Assembly: GCF_014596475.1 (NCBI RefSeq)
Contig: NZ_MECJ01000025.1
Location: 62,001-126,000, forward strand
Reading direction: 5' to 3'
DNA length: 64,000 nucleotides
Source: Streptomyces sp. CBMA152
GTDB lineage: Bacteria > Actinomycetota > Actinomycetes > Streptomycetales > Streptomycetaceae
The notes under the pieces were generated by a model. It had not been told where the DNA came from, ran no database searches, and saw nothing but the letters and a program-made list of their open reading frames with translations. Positions 7,567 through 16,986 of the stretch are shown here, piece by piece (the stretch's first letter is position 1; the number at the start of each line of letters is the position of its first letter). A program made the position numbers and the translations under genes.

Positions 7567-9062
7567 AGCGACGGTGCCTCCTCCAGCAGCGGGTGACCCC
7601 ACTTTTCCACGAAGGCGGCCTCGACGGCGGCGCCCACCTTGTACAGGCGGTCGTCCTTCATGGCGGGGGCGATGATCTGCAGCCCGACCGGCAGCCCGTC
7701 CTCCGGCGCGAGGCCGCAGGGCAGCGACATGGCGGCGTTGCCGGCCATGTTGGTCGGGATGGTGCACAGGTCCGCGAGGTACATCGCCATCGGGTCGTCG
7801 GCGCGCTCGCCGATCGGGAAGGCGGTGGTCGGCGTGGTCGGCGAGACGATCACGTCGACCTGCTCGAAGGCCTTCTCGAAGTCGCGCGTGATGAGCGTGC
7901 GGACCTTCTGGGCGCTGCCGTAGTACGCGTCGTAGTAGCCGGAGCTCAGCGCGTACGTACCGAGGATGATGCGGCGCTTGACCTCGTCGCCGAAGCCCGC
8001 CTCGCGGGTGAGCGCGGTGACCTCCTCGGCCGACTTCGTGCCGTCGTCGCCGACCCGCAGGCCGTAGCGCATGGCGTCGAAGCGGGCGAGGTTCGAGGAG
8101 CACTCGCTCGGCGCGATCAGGTAGTACGCGGAGAGCGCCAGGTCGAAGGACGGGCAGTCCAGCTCGACGATCTCGGCACCGAGCGACTTCAGCAGCTCGA
8201 CCGACTCGTTGAAGCGCTGGACGACACCGGCCTGGTAGCCCTCGCCCGCGAACTGCTTGACGACGCCGACGCGCATCCCGGCGACGGAACCGTTCTTCGC
8301 GGCCTCGACGACCGGCGGAACCGGCGCGTCGATGGACGTCGAGTCGAGCGGGTCGTGCCCGGCGATGACCTCGTGCAGGAGCGCCGCGTCCAGGACCGTA
8401 CGGGCGCAGGGACCGCCCTGGTCGAGGGAGGACGAGAAGGCGACCATGCCGAAGCGGGAGACCGCGCCGTAGGTCGGCTTGACGCCGACGGTGCCGGTGA
8501 CGGCGGCGGGCTGGCGGATGGAGCCGCCGGTGTCCGTGCCGATGGCGAGCGGCGCTTCGTAGGAGGCGAGGGCCGCACTCGACCCACCACCCGAACCACC
8601 CGGGATGCGGGTCAGGTCCCACGGGTTGCCGGTGGGCCCGTACGCGCTGTTCTCCGTCGACGACCCCATGGCGAACTCGTCCATGTTGGTCTTGCCGAGG
8701 ATCACGACGTCGGCAGCCTTCAGCCGCTTGGTGAGCGTCGCGTCGTACGGCGGGATCCAGCCTTCGAGGATCTTCGAGCCGACGGTGGTCGGGATGCCCT
8801 CGGTGGTGAAGATGTCCTTCAGCGCGAGCGGCACACCGGCCAGCGGGCCGAGCTTCTCGCCCTTGGCCCGCTTCTCGTCGACGGCGCGGGCCTGCGCGAG
8901 CGCGCCCTCGCGGTCGACGTACAGGAAGGCGTGCACCTTCTCGTCGACGGCCTCGATCCGGGCCAGGTGGGCCTCGGTGACCTCGACGGCCGTGAGCTCG
9001 CCGGACGCGATCTTGTCGGCGATCTCGGCGGCGGTGAGCTTGATGATGTTGCTGTCCGTCAT
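7563..9062 (-). CDS. gatA: Asp-tRNA(Asn)/Glu-tRNA(Gln) amidotransferase subunit A (amidase)
   Basis: 499 residues of the amidase-signature family. Visible motifs are the catalytic Lys region GVPLALKDIFTTEG, the Gly/Ser-rich signature PGGSGGGSSAALAS containing the cis-Ser, and the acyl-enzyme Ser segment DTGGSIRQPAAVTG, which together form the Ser-cisSer-Lys triad. It hydrolyses glutamine to supply ammonia to GatB. gatC ends 5 nt upstream and the 79-aa gene overlaps the stop by 4 nt, giving tight stoichiometric coupling. Streptomyces usually lacks one of the direct amide tRNA synthetases, so this enzyme should be essential. Confidence 0.98.
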   Translation of the reverse strand: MTDSNIIKLTAAEIADKIASGELTAVEVTEAHLARIEAVDEKVHAFLYVDREGALAQARAVDEKRAKGEKLGPLAGVPLALKDIFTTEGIPTTVGSKILEGWIPPYDATLTKRLKAADVVILGKTNMDEFAMGSSTENSAYGPTGNPWDLTRIPGGSGGGSSAALASYEAPLAIGTDTGGSIRQPAAVTGTVGVKPTYGAVSRFGMVAFSSSLDQGGPCARTVLDAALLHEVIAGHDPLDSTSIDAPVPPVVEAAKNGSVAGMRVGVVKQFAGEGYQAGVVQRFNESVELLKSLGAEIVELDCPSFDLALSAYYLIAPSECSSNLARFDAMRYGLRVGDDGTKSAEEVTALTREAGFGDEVKRRIILGTYALSSGYYDAYYGSAQKVRTLITRDFEKAFEQVDVIVSPTTPTTAFPIGERADDPMAMYLADLCTIPTNMAGNAAMSLPCGLAPEDGLPVGLQIIAPAMKDDRLYKVGAAVEAAFVEKWGHPLLEEAPSL

Positions 9063-9067
9063 GGTGG

Positions 9068-9364
9068 TTAGTCCTCCCCCAGGATCTGCGGCACCTTGAA
9101 ACGCTGCTGCTCCTGGGCCGGGGCGCCGGAGAGCGCCTGCGCGGGGGTGAGCGACGGACGGACCTCGTCCGCGCGCATGACGTTGGTCAGCGGCAGCGGG
9201 TGGGAGGTCGGGGGTACGTCTTGGTCGGCGACCTCGGAGACGCGGGCGACCGCGCCAAGAATGTCGTCGAGCTGTCCGGCGAAGTGGTCCAGCTCTTCGC
9301 TCTTCAGCTCCAGACGTGCCAGCCGGGCGAGGTGGGCGACCTCCTCGCGCGTAATGCCAGGCAT
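9068..9364 (-). CDS. gatC: Asp-tRNA(Asn)/Glu-tRNA(Gln) amidotransferase subunit C
   Basis: 98 residues with the conserved start ITREEVAHLARLARLEL and the C-terminal LPLTNVMRADEVRPSL, both typical of GatC, which wraps around the GatA/GatB interface and stabilises the complex. The start is ATG at 9364 with AGAGGA 7 nt upstream. It is the first gene of the gat operon. A -10-like TAGGAT on the minus strand at 9410-9405 would give a leader of about 34 nt. Confidence 0.97.
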   Translation of the reverse strand: MPGITREEVAHLARLARLELKSEELDHFAGQLDDILGAVARVSEVADQDVPPTSHPLPLTNVMRADEVRPSLTPAQALSGAPAQEQQRFKVPQILGED

Positions 9365-9404
9365 GCAGCGATCCTCTGGGGTGAGTGTGTGTGGTTTGGG
9401 GCCA

Positions 9405-9410
9405 ATCCTA
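9405..9410 (-). promoter_or_regulatory. Candidate -10 element for the gat operon
   Basis: Reads TAGGAT on the minus strand, close to the vegetative Streptomyces -10 (TANNNT), about 41 nt before the gatC start. No clear TTGAC -35 is present 17-18 bp further up, so support is weak. Confidence 0.3.
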
Positions 9411-9549
9411 TGGGGCGCGGTGGCCGCCGCACTAAACGGTTTCCCCCGGGGCCCTTGATCACGGCCCGACCGATCCCGAAACGGCCGTGACCTCCAAGGC
9501 CGTTACGGCGTTACGGTGACGTCGGGCTCGGGCGGGCGGGCACGCCCGG

Positions 9550-11667
9550 TCACTGGACCGGGGTGCCCGACGGCTCCTCCGCCGCGGCCGCGGACCTGGC
9601 GGCCGCCTCCAGGTCGGCGGGGCGCTGCCAGCCGCGCGAGCCACGGGCGAGCAGCCATGCCGTGGCCTCGGCGGGCGGCATCGCGGCGGCGACCAGCCAG
9701 CCCTGGACGGCGTCGCAGCCCAGGTCCCGCAGGCGCTCCCAGGTCTCGTCGTCCTCCACGCCCTCGGCGACGACGAGGAGGCCGAGCGAATGGGCGAGGT
9801 CAAGGGTGCAGCGGACGATCTCGGCGTCCTCGTTGTCGATGGCGAGGCGGGCCACGAAGGAGCGGTCGATCTTGAGCTCGCTGACCGGCAGCCGACGCAG
9901 ATGGACCAGCGACGAGTACCCCGTACCGAAGTCGTCCAGGGACATCTTCACGCCGTGGCCGGTGAGCCCGGCCAGCGTGTCGGCGGCCCGCTGCGGGTCC
10001 TCCAACAGCACATGCTCGGTTATCTCCAGCTGGAGCGAGCCGGCCGGGACACCGTGCCGGGCCAGCCGCGCCGCGACCGCCCCCGCGAAGCCCGGGGTGT
10101 GGACATCGCGCGGCGACACGTTCACGGCGACCGGGACGGTGAGGCCCTGTGCCCGCCACCGGGCGACCTGGGCGAGCGCCGTCTCAAGCACGTACTCCGT
10201 CAGATGCGGCATCAGCCCGGACGACTCGGCGATCGCGATGAACTCGTCGGGAGGCACCCGCCCGCGCTCCGGGTGCACCCAGCGCACCAGCGCTTCGAGC
10301 CCGGCCACCTGGCCGTCGAAGCGGACCTTCGGCTGGTAGTGGAGCTCCACGTCGCCCGCGTCCAGCGCGCGCCGCAGATCGCCCAACAGGCCGAGGCGGT
10401 CAGGGGTGTTGGAGTCCCGCTTCGACTCGTACACCTCGACTCCCGTACGGTCGCGCTTGGCCTGGTACATCGCCACATCCGCGCGGCGCAGCAGCCCTTC
10501 CGCGTCGAGCGCGTGGTCGGGGTAGACGGCGACGCCCGCGCTGGCCTCCAGGACCAGGGTGAGCCCGTCGAGGTCGAGCGGCGAGGAGAGTTCGGCGACC
10601 AGGCCTCGGGCTATGCGCATGGTGCTGGTCGCGGAGTCGGCCACCGGCAGCAGTACGGCGAACTCGTCGCCGCCGAGCCGGGCCGCCTCCGCGCCGCGCG
10701 GCAGGGCGAGCCGCAGCCGGTCGGCGATCTGGAGGAGCAGCCGGTCGCCCGCGAGGTGGCCGAGGGTGTCGTTGACCGAGCGGAAGCGGTCCATGTCGAT
10801 GAGGACGAGCGCGGCGCGGGCGCCGTGGTCCTCGGCCTCCTCCAGGGCCGCCCAGGTCCGCTCAAGCAGCCACTGGCGGTTGGGCAGACCGGTGAGCGGG
10901 TCGCGCAGCTGCTCCTCGGCGCGGGCCCGGGCGATCCACAGCGTGGAGTCGAGCGCGATCAGCGGCACCGCGAACAGCGGCAGCAGGACCGGCATCGCCA
11001 TCGCGACCACGCAGATCAGCGGGGCGATGCCGAGCAGTGCGACCGCTACGAGGCCCTGGCGCATCAGGGCCGTCCGGGCGACCGTGGGCAGCCCGCCGCC
11101 CCGGGGCGCCAGCGCGTACCAGAGCAGCATCCGGGTGACCACCAGGTACGCACCGGCGGCGAGCACCACCACGGGCACCGAGGAGATGCTCCAGTCGGTG
11201 GGCCACCAGGGGGAGCCGACGGTCGGGGTGTGGCCGAACGCGGCGAGCACCAGCGCGGCCGCGCCGATCCCGAGGACGTCCACCGAGCCGTGCAGCACGC
11301 CCTGGCGCCAGCGGTGGCGGCGGGCCGCGCCGACCAGCGCCACCACCGCGAGCGAGACGAGCCCGGCCGGCACCCAGCCGTACAGCAGCAGCACGGCCAG
11401 GGTGAGGGCGGCGCCGGAGCCGGTGCCGCCCCACCACCGGTCGCGGCCGAGCGCGACGAGGTGGCCCACGATGATCCCGGTCAGGACGGCCAGCGCCCAG
11501 CCCGTGGTGGAGCCGGGGAACAGGGCGTCTCCGGCGTGCAGGGCGCGATAGAACCCGGCGGCCAGGGCGACGGCGGCGGTCGAGAGGATGCCGGCGGTCA
11601 GCCTGGAGGAGAATCCCGCGAACCCGCGCAGCCGTGCGGCCGGGGCGGCGCTCTCGGTCGGTTTCAT
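9550..11667 (-). CDS. rmdB: Membrane-bound GGDEF-EAL c-di-GMP enzyme, RmdB-like
   Basis: 705 residues. About 30-250 form several membrane helices (runs such as LTAGILSTAAVALAAGFY and ALTLAVLLLYGWVPAGLVSL). A GGDEF domain with intact active loop RLGGDEFAVLL follows, then an EAL domain with LEALVRW plus the later DDFGTGYSSL and KIDRSFV motifs. All metal and catalytic EAL residues I can check by eye are present, so phosphodiesterase activity is expected; cyclase activity is possible. From memory, the gene near ligA and gatCAB in S. coelicolor is rmdB, a phosphodiesterase affecting aerial development; synteny supports this symbol. Start ATG 11667 has GAGAGGG upstream. The gene stands alone between ligA and gatC. 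Confidence 0.85.
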   Translation of the reverse strand: MKPTESAAPAARLRGFAGFSSRLTAGILSTAAVALAAGFYRALHAGDALFPGSTTGWALAVLTGIIVGHLVALGRDRWWGGTGSGAALTLAVLLLYGWVPAGLVSLAVVALVGAARRHRWRQGVLHGSVDVLGIGAAALVLAAFGHTPTVGSPWWPTDWSISSVPVVVLAAGAYLVVTRMLLWYALAPRGGGLPTVARTALMRQGLVAVALLGIAPLICVVAMAMPVLLPLFAVPLIALDSTLWIARARAEEQLRDPLTGLPNRQWLLERTWAALEEAEDHGARAALVLIDMDRFRSVNDTLGHLAGDRLLLQIADRLRLALPRGAEAARLGGDEFAVLLPVADSATSTMRIARGLVAELSSPLDLDGLTLVLEASAGVAVYPDHALDAEGLLRRADVAMYQAKRDRTGVEVYESKRDSNTPDRLGLLGDLRRALDAGDVELHYQPKVRFDGQVAGLEALVRWVHPERGRVPPDEFIAIAESSGLMPHLTEYVLETALAQVARWRAQGLTVPVAVNVSPRDVHTPGFAGAVAARLARHGVPAGSLQLEITEHVLLEDPQRAADTLAGLTGHGVKMSLDDFGTGYSSLVHLRRLPVSELKIDRSFVARLAIDNEDAEIVRCTLDLAHSLGLLVVAEGVEDDETWERLRDLGCDAVQGWLVAAAMPPAEATAWLLARGSRGWQRPADLEAAARSAAAAEEPSGTPVQ

Positions 11668-11939
11668 TCCCGTCCCTCTCACAGCCGGCGGTGCCGATGC
11701 CACGCGATGGCCCCGTTGTCATGGCACCACGACTGGGACCCTTCCCCAAGCTCACGATGAGCAGAGGGCACCCCGTTTCAGCCGTGCACGACCGGCGCAC
11801 ATCCCAACAGTAGGCCGCACAAGGCTCTGACGGGCAGCGGTCTACAGGTCTTGCCCGAATGCGGCCTGGCCACCCTGATCCGTCTGGTATGCGCTGAACG
11901 GGTGACCGAGGGCGCCCCGAAGGGAGCCCTCCCCTCCTC

Positions 11940-14138
11940 TTATTCCCCCTCCTGAGCAGTCGGCACAGCGGCGGCGACGGCGGCTTCCGGACCCTGTTCC
12001 AGCAGGACAGCGAAGCCGTCCTCGTCGAGAACCGGAACCTTCAGCTGCATCGCCTTGTCGTACTTGGAACCCGGGTTGTCGCCGACGACAACGAACGATG
12101 TCTTCTTGGAAACGGAACCGGTCACCTTCGCTCCACGGCTCTGCAGCGCTTCTTTCGCGCCATCTCTGGTGTGCCGCTCCAGCGTTCCCGTGACGACGAC
12201 CGTCAAACCCTCCAGCGGACGCGGGCCTTCGTCCTCACCTGCGCCTTCGTCCTCCATCCGGACGCCGGCCGCCTTCCACTTGCGCAGGATCTCGCGGTGC
12301 CAGTCCTCGGCGAACCACTCCTTGAGCGAGGCCGCGATGGTCGGCCCGACGCCCTCGACCGCCGACAGCTCCTCCTGGGTGGCCTGTTCGATGCGGTCGA
12401 TGGAGCGGAACTCGCGCGCCAGCGCCTCGGCGGCGACCGGGCCGACATGACGGATCGACAGACCGGTGAGGAACCGGGCCAGCGGGCGCTCCTTGGCGGC
12501 CGCGATGTTCTCCAGCATCGAGACCGCGTTCTTGCGCGGCTCGCCGTTCATATTGGCGAAGACCAGGGCGATCTTCTCCTCGCCGGTCTTCGGATCGCGC
12601 TTGGGCAGTCCGCTGTCCTGGTCCAGGACGTACGCCTTGATGGGCAGCAGCCGGTCCATCGTGAGGTCGAAGAGGTCGCCCTCGTCGAGCAGCGGCGGCT
12701 CGGCCGGCTCCAGCGGCTTGGTGAGCGCGGCGGCGGCGACATAGCCGAAGTTCTCGATGTCCAGGCTCTTGCGGCCCGCGAGATAGAACAGCCGCTCGCG
12801 CAACTGGGCGGGACACGACTGCGCGTTGGGGCAGCGCAGGTCGATGTCGCCCTCCTTCATGGGGCGCAGCGCGGTGCCGCACTCGGGGCACTCGGCGGGC
12901 ATCACGAACTCCCGCTCGGTGCCGTCCCGCAGATCCGCGACGGGCCCCAGGATCTCCGGGATCACGTCACCGGCCTTGCGCAGCACCACCGTGTCGCCGA
13001 TGAGGACGCCCTTGGCCTTCACCACCTCCTGGTTGTGCAGGGTGGCGAACTCGACCTCGGAGCCCGCCACGGTGACCGGCTCCACCTGCGCGTACGGCGT
13101 GACGCGGCCGGTGCGGCCGACGCCGACGCGGATGTTGAGCAGCTTGCTGTTGACCTCCTCCGGCGCGTACTTCCAGGCGATCGCCCAGCGCGGGGCGCGC
13201 GCGGTGGAGCCCAGGCGGCCCTGGAGCGGGATCTCGTCGAGCTTGACGACGACGCCGTCGATCTCGTGCTCCACCGAGTGCCGGTTCTCCCCGAAGTACC
13301 CGATGAACTCGCGTACTTCGTCGAGGGAGGAGACCACCTTGTTGTGCTGGGCGGTGGGCAGGCCCCACTCGCGCAGCAGCTCGTAGGCGTGCGAGAGGCA
13401 GTCGATGGTGAAGCCGTCGCGGGCGCCGATGCCGTGCACCACCATGTGGAGCGGGCGGGTGGCGGTGACCTTGGGGTCCTTCTGGCGAAGCGAACCGGCC
13501 GCCGCGTTGCGCGGGTTGGCGAACGGCTTGTCGCCCGCCTCCACCAGGCGCGCGTTCAGCCCCTCGAACGCCTCCATCGGGAAGTAGACCTCGCCGCGGA
13601 TCTCGACGAGGTCCGGGACGCGGTCGCCCTTGAGGCGGTCGGGGATGTCGGCGATGGTGCGGACGTTGGGCGTGATGTCCTCGCCGGTGCGGCCGTCGCC
13701 CCGGGTGGCGGCGCGGGTCAGCCGCCCGTGCTCGTACGTCAGGTTGACCGCGAGGCCGTCGACCTTCAGCTCGCAGAGGTAGTGGAAGTCGGCGGTGCCG
13801 ACGTCCTTGGCGACGCGCTCGGCCCAGGCGGCCAGCTCCTCGTCGTCGAACGCGTTGTCCAGCGACAGCATCCGCTCGCGGTGCTCGACCGACGCGAAGT
13901 CCGTCTCGTACGCACCGGCGACCTTCTGGGTCGGCGAGTCCGGCGTGCGCAGCTCCGGGTACTCCTCCTCCAGGGCCTCCAGCGACCGCAACAGCTTGTC
14001 GAAGTCGCCGTCGCTGATGACCGGTTGGTCCTTCACGTAGTACCGGAAGCGGTGCTCCTCGACCTGCTCGGCGAGGAGCGCGTGCTTCTCCCGTGCGTCC
14101 GCGGGCACCACTGCGTTCTGTTCGCCAGCCACTGTCAT
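11940..14138 (-). CDS. ligA: NAD-dependent DNA ligase LigA
   Basis: 732 residues, the usual size. Domain order is Ia (about 15-75, YYVKDQPVISDGDFD), the adenylation domain with active-site Lys125 in LCELKVDGLAVN, the OB fold, a Cys4 zinc finger (CPECG and CPNAQSCPAQ), helix-hairpin-helix repeats (IRHVGPVAAEALA, VEGVGPTIAASL), and a C-terminal BRCT domain (GLTVVVTGTLERHTRDGAKEA). It seals nicks using NAD+. It starts at ATG 14138, 25 nt after the methionine-synthase-like gene on the same strand. Alternative upstream in-frame codons look non-coding. Confidence 0.98.
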   Translation of the reverse strand: MTVAGEQNAVVPADAREKHALLAEQVEEHRFRYYVKDQPVISDGDFDKLLRSLEALEEEYPELRTPDSPTQKVAGAYETDFASVEHRERMLSLDNAFDDEELAAWAERVAKDVGTADFHYLCELKVDGLAVNLTYEHGRLTRAATRGDGRTGEDITPNVRTIADIPDRLKGDRVPDLVEIRGEVYFPMEAFEGLNARLVEAGDKPFANPRNAAAGSLRQKDPKVTATRPLHMVVHGIGARDGFTIDCLSHAYELLREWGLPTAQHNKVVSSLDEVREFIGYFGENRHSVEHEIDGVVVKLDEIPLQGRLGSTARAPRWAIAWKYAPEEVNSKLLNIRVGVGRTGRVTPYAQVEPVTVAGSEVEFATLHNQEVVKAKGVLIGDTVVLRKAGDVIPEILGPVADLRDGTEREFVMPAECPECGTALRPMKEGDIDLRCPNAQSCPAQLRERLFYLAGRKSLDIENFGYVAAAALTKPLEPAEPPLLDEGDLFDLTMDRLLPIKAYVLDQDSGLPKRDPKTGEEKIALVFANMNGEPRKNAVSMLENIAAAKERPLARFLTGLSIRHVGPVAAEALAREFRSIDRIEQATQEELSAVEGVGPTIAASLKEWFAEDWHREILRKWKAAGVRMEDEGAGEDEGPRPLEGLTVVVTGTLERHTRDGAKEALQSRGAKVTGSVSKKTSFVVVGDNPGSKYDKAMQLKVPVLDEDGFAVLLEQGPEAAVAAAVPTAQEGE

Positions 14139-14163
14139 GTCCTCCCGTTTCCCGTCTTCCCCG

Positions 14164-15192
14164 TCACTCAGGGTTGTCCGCGAGCGATCTCGCCGCCCGG
14201 ACGCAGTGGGCGAGGGCCGCGCGGGCGTACGCCGGCGAAGCACCCGCGAGCCCGCACGACGGGGTGATCACCACGGACTCGGCGAGAGTCCCCGGTCGCA
14301 GCCCCAGCCTGCGCCACAACGTCCTGACACCCATGACGCTACCGGCAGGGTCTGACAATGGGCCGTCCACGCCGCCGACCACTCCGGCGAGCAGCTTGGT
14401 GCCGCTCTCCACCGCCTCGCCGATCGCGTCGTCGTCACGCTCGGTGAGCAGGGAGAAGTCGAACGAGACACCGGCGGCTCCGGCGCGGCGCAGCAGGGCG
14501 AACGGCACGTCGGGCGCGCAGGAGTGGACGACGACCGGGCCGTCGTGCACCGCGAACACATCGCGCAGCGCGCCCTCGACGACCTGCCGGTCGACCGCCC
14601 GGTGGGTGCGGTAGCCGCTGGCGGTCCTGATCTGCCCGCGCAGCACGGCCGTCAGCGACGGCTCGTCGAGCTGGAGCACGACCTTGGCGCCGGGCACCCG
14701 GCGCCGTACGTCCGCGAGATGGCCGCGCAGGCCCTCGGCGAGCGAGCCGGCCAGGTCGCGACAGGCGCCGGGGTCGCCGAGCGCCGCCTCGCCGCCGCGC
14801 AGCTCAAGGGCCGCGGCGAGCGTCCACGGCCCGACCGCTTGGACCTTCAGCGGCCCCTCGTACCCCTGGGTGAACTCCTCCAGGGCGTCCAGGTCCTCGC
14901 CGAGCCAGGAGACGGCCCGCTTGGTGTCGCGGCCCGGCCGGTCGCCGAGCCGCCAGCCGCTGGGCTCCACGCGCGCGTACATCTCGACGAGCAGCCCGGT
15001 GGTGCGCCCGATCATGTCGGCGCCGGGGCCGCGCGCGGGCAGCTCGGGCAGGAACGGGAAGTCCCCGGCCGACCCGTCGGCCCCGATGAAGGACCCGGTG
15101 ACGGTCTTGGCGGCCTCGCGCGCGTCGCCGCCGGGCATGGACCCGACGCCGGTCGCGGCCCCCCACGGGAAGCCGGTGCTGGCGTCGCTCAT
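14164..15192 (-). CDS. Cobalamin-independent methionine synthase-like protein (MetE C-terminal type)
   Basis: 342 residues forming a single barrel like the C-terminal half of MetE. It begins WGAATGVGSMPGGDAREA, carries LQLDEPSL, the zinc ligand motif VVVHSCAPDVP (His-x-Cys) and the late Cys in ITPSCGLAGASP. Those are the ligands expected for a thiol-activating zinc, so methyl transfer to a thiol is plausible. Without the N-terminal MetE half the folate donor site is missing, so the donor may be another methylated compound or protein, as in archaeal short MetE proteins. ATG 15192 overlaps the SDR stop by ATGA. It is followed at 25 nt by ligA. Confidence 0.85.
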   Translation of the reverse strand: MSDASTGFPWGAATGVGSMPGGDAREAAKTVTGSFIGADGSAGDFPFLPELPARGPGADMIGRTTGLLVEMYARVEPSGWRLGDRPGRDTKRAVSWLGEDLDALEEFTQGYEGPLKVQAVGPWTLAAALELRGGEAALGDPGACRDLAGSLAEGLRGHLADVRRRVPGAKVVLQLDEPSLTAVLRGQIRTASGYRTHRAVDRQVVEGALRDVFAVHDGPVVVHSCAPDVPFALLRRAGAAGVSFDFSLLTERDDDAIGEAVESGTKLLAGVVGGVDGPLSDPAGSVMGVRTLWRRLGLRPGTLAESVVITPSCGLAGASPAYARAALAHCVRAARSLADNPE

Positions 15193-15878
15193 CGGCCGGG
15201 CCGTACGGTCAGGTCGTTGACCTCCGCGTCGCGCGGCAGGTCGATGGCCATGACGACGGTCGTGGCCACCGACTCGGGGTCGATGAACCGGGCCGGGACG
15301 TACTCCTTGCCCTCCTGCGAGTGCACCTTCGCCTGCATGGGGCTGGCGGTGCGGCCCGGGTAGACGGAGGTGACGCGGACGCCGTTGGCGTGCTCCTCCT
15401 GGCGCAGCGAGTCGGCGAGCGCCTTCAGGCCGTGCTTGGACGCGGCGTAGGCGCCCCACTCGGCGTGCGCGTTGAGCCCGGCGCCGGAGTTCACGAACAC
15501 CACATGGCCCTGGGTGGCGCGCAGTTGGGGCAGCACATGGCGGGTGATCTCGGCGGGTGCGATCAGGTTGACGTTGAGCTGCTGGTGCCAGGTCTTGGGG
15601 CGCAGCTCGCCGATGGGCCCGAGGTCGACGATCCCGGCGATGTGCAGGAGCGAGTCGAGGCGGTCGGGCAGCGCCTGGTGCGAGAAGGCCCAGGAGAGGC
15701 GGTCCGGCTCGGCGAGGTCGCCGACGAGGGTGCGGGCGCCGGGGAAGCGCCCCGCGAGTTCCTTGGCGCGCCCGGCGTCGCGTGCAAGGAGTACGAGCTC
15801 GTCGCCGCGCGCGTGCAGCCGCCGTGCGACCGCCGCGCCGATGCCAGAGCCTGCCCCGGTGATCAGGTGTGTAGCCAT
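15189..15878 (-). CDS. Short-chain dehydrogenase/reductase
   Basis: 229 residues with a classical SDR layout: cofactor loop TGAGSGIGAAVA at about 7-18, LHIAGIVDLGP (the N-A-G-like motif, here I-A-G), the catalytic Ser in VNSGAGLNAHAEW, and Y-x-x-x-K as YAASKHG. The charged residues after beta-2 (LLARDAGRAKEL) suggest NADP preference. The oxidised substrate is unknown. The stop codon overlaps the start of the methionine-synthase-like gene, so the two are translationally coupled. Confidence 0.9.
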   Translation of the reverse strand: MATHLITGAGSGIGAAVARRLHARGDELVLLARDAGRAKELAGRFPGARTLVGDLAEPDRLSWAFSHQALPDRLDSLLHIAGIVDLGPIGELRPKTWHQQLNVNLIAPAEITRHVLPQLRATQGHVVFVNSGAGLNAHAEWGAYAASKHGLKALADSLRQEEHANGVRVTSVYPGRTASPMQAKVHSQEGKEYVPARFIDPESVATTVVMAIDLPRDAEVNDLTVRPGR

Positions 15879-15894
15879 ACCCGCAATGCTCGCA

Positions 15895-16434
15895 CTACTG
15901 GACGCCCACGCTCTCCTCCAGGTAGGCGAGCGCGCCGACGCCGTCCTCCGCGAAGAAGACCAGGTCAGTGAGGGGAACGGGCAGGAACCCCTCCTCTTCC
16001 ATGCGGCGGAACTGCGCCTTGAGCCCGTCATAGAAGCCCGCCGTGTTCAGCAGGACGACCGGCTTGGTGGTCCTGCCGTGCTTCTTCAGCTCCAGGATCT
16101 CGGTCGCCTCGTCGAGCGTGCCGGTGCCACCGACCATGATCACGACGGCGTCGGACTTCTCCAGGAGCAGCGCCTTGCGCTCGGCGAGGTCCTTGGCGAC
16201 GACCATCTCGTCGGCGTTCGGACGGACGGAGGCGGCCAGGAAGTCGACGGAGACCCCGACGAGCCGCCCGCCCGCCTCCTGCACGCCGTCGGCGACGACC
16301 TTCATCAGCCCGCTGTCCGAGCCGCCCCACACCAGGGTGTGACCGCCCTTGCCGAGCAGCTCGGCGAACTCACGGGCCGGGCGGGTGTAGCGGTCGTCGA
16401 GGTCGGCGGCGGAGAGGAAGACGCAGATGTTCAT
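15895..16434 (-). CDS. LOG-family protein (TIGR00730-like)
   Basis: 179 residues. Shows the Rossmann start MNICVFLSAADLDD, the loop LVWGGSDSGLM (usually GGGxxGLMG) and the phosphoribohydrolase motif VGGTGTLDEATEI (family consensus PGGxGTxxE, here Val in place of Pro). LOG proteins cleave cytokinin ribotides or AMP-like substrates; activity here is inferred from the retained G-G-x-G-T-x-x-E. It lies 16 nt upstream of the SDR gene on the same strand and could be the first gene of a LOG-SDR-MetE-like-ligA run. Confidence 0.82.
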   Translation of the reverse strand: MNICVFLSAADLDDRYTRPAREFAELLGKGGHTLVWGGSDSGLMKVVADGVQEAGGRLVGVSVDFLAASVRPNADEMVVAKDLAERKALLLEKSDAVVIMVGGTGTLDEATEILELKKHGRTTKPVVLLNTAGFYDGLKAQFRRMEEEGFLPVPLTDLVFFAEDGVGALAYLEESVGVQ

Positions 16435-16538
16435 GGCTCAACCGTACGTCGGGACTCCTCCGGCACTCGAACGGATGAACCATGTCCCGAACGGCGAATC
16501 GCGGGAACAAGCGGCGGGCGAAAGGCCGTTGAGCGGGC

Positions 16539-16976
16539 ATGACGACGATTTACACGATTCTCGCCGAACCCACGAACGCCTCCGCGCCCCCGCCGGGCCC
16601 GCGGCCGCCCTACGACCCGGATCACCTCGTCACGGCCGAGGCCGCCGAGGAGGGCGCGCTCCGCGTGCGCGTCCTGCGGGACGGGCAGGTGCTCGCGGAG
16701 AGCACCCGCCCGCTGCTGGTGCGCGAGGACGGGCTGCCGGTCCGCTATTACCTGCCGTCCGAGGATGTCCGACTGGATCTGCTGACCCCGTCCGACACCC
16801 GGACCACCTGCCCGTACAAGGGAGTTGCCTCGTACTGGTCGCTGCCGGACGCGCCCGACATAGCCTGGGCCTATCACGAGCCGCTGGCGGCCGTGACGCT
16901 GCTAAAGGACCACCTGTGCTTCATCGGGACGGAGTCCGAGAGCGCGGACGCCGAGAGCACGGACACCGAGGGCTGA
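16539..16976 (+). CDS. DUF427 domain protein
   Basis: 145 residues. The core matches DUF427: RVLRDGQVLAESTRPLLV, then RYYLPSEDVRLDLL, then TTCPYKGVASYWSL, with a final AWAYHEPLAAV and KDHLCF. This small domain is widespread in actinobacteria and proteobacteria; its biochemical role is not established to my knowledge. The tail is Glu/Ser/Thr-rich. It is transcribed away from the LOG gene and towards mnmA, with a tandem hairpin block between the two stops. Confidence 0.85.
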   Translation: MTTIYTILAEPTNASAPPPGPRPPYDPDHLVTAEAAEEGALRVRVLRDGQVLAESTRPLLVREDGLPVRYYLPSEDVRLDLLTPSDTRTTCPYKGVASYWSLPDAPDIAWAYHEPLAAVTLLKDHLCFIGTESESADAESTDTEG

Positions 16977-16986
16977 GCACCCCGGG

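Noticed and set aside
9480..9504. AACGGCC/GGCCGTT hairpin between rmdB and gatC
   Set aside because: Only 7 bp with an 11-nt loop; too weak in this base composition to call.
11668..11939. BldD box upstream of the rmdB-like gene
   Set aside because: I looked for the recalled BldD consensus because c-di-GMP genes are often targets, but found no convincing match.
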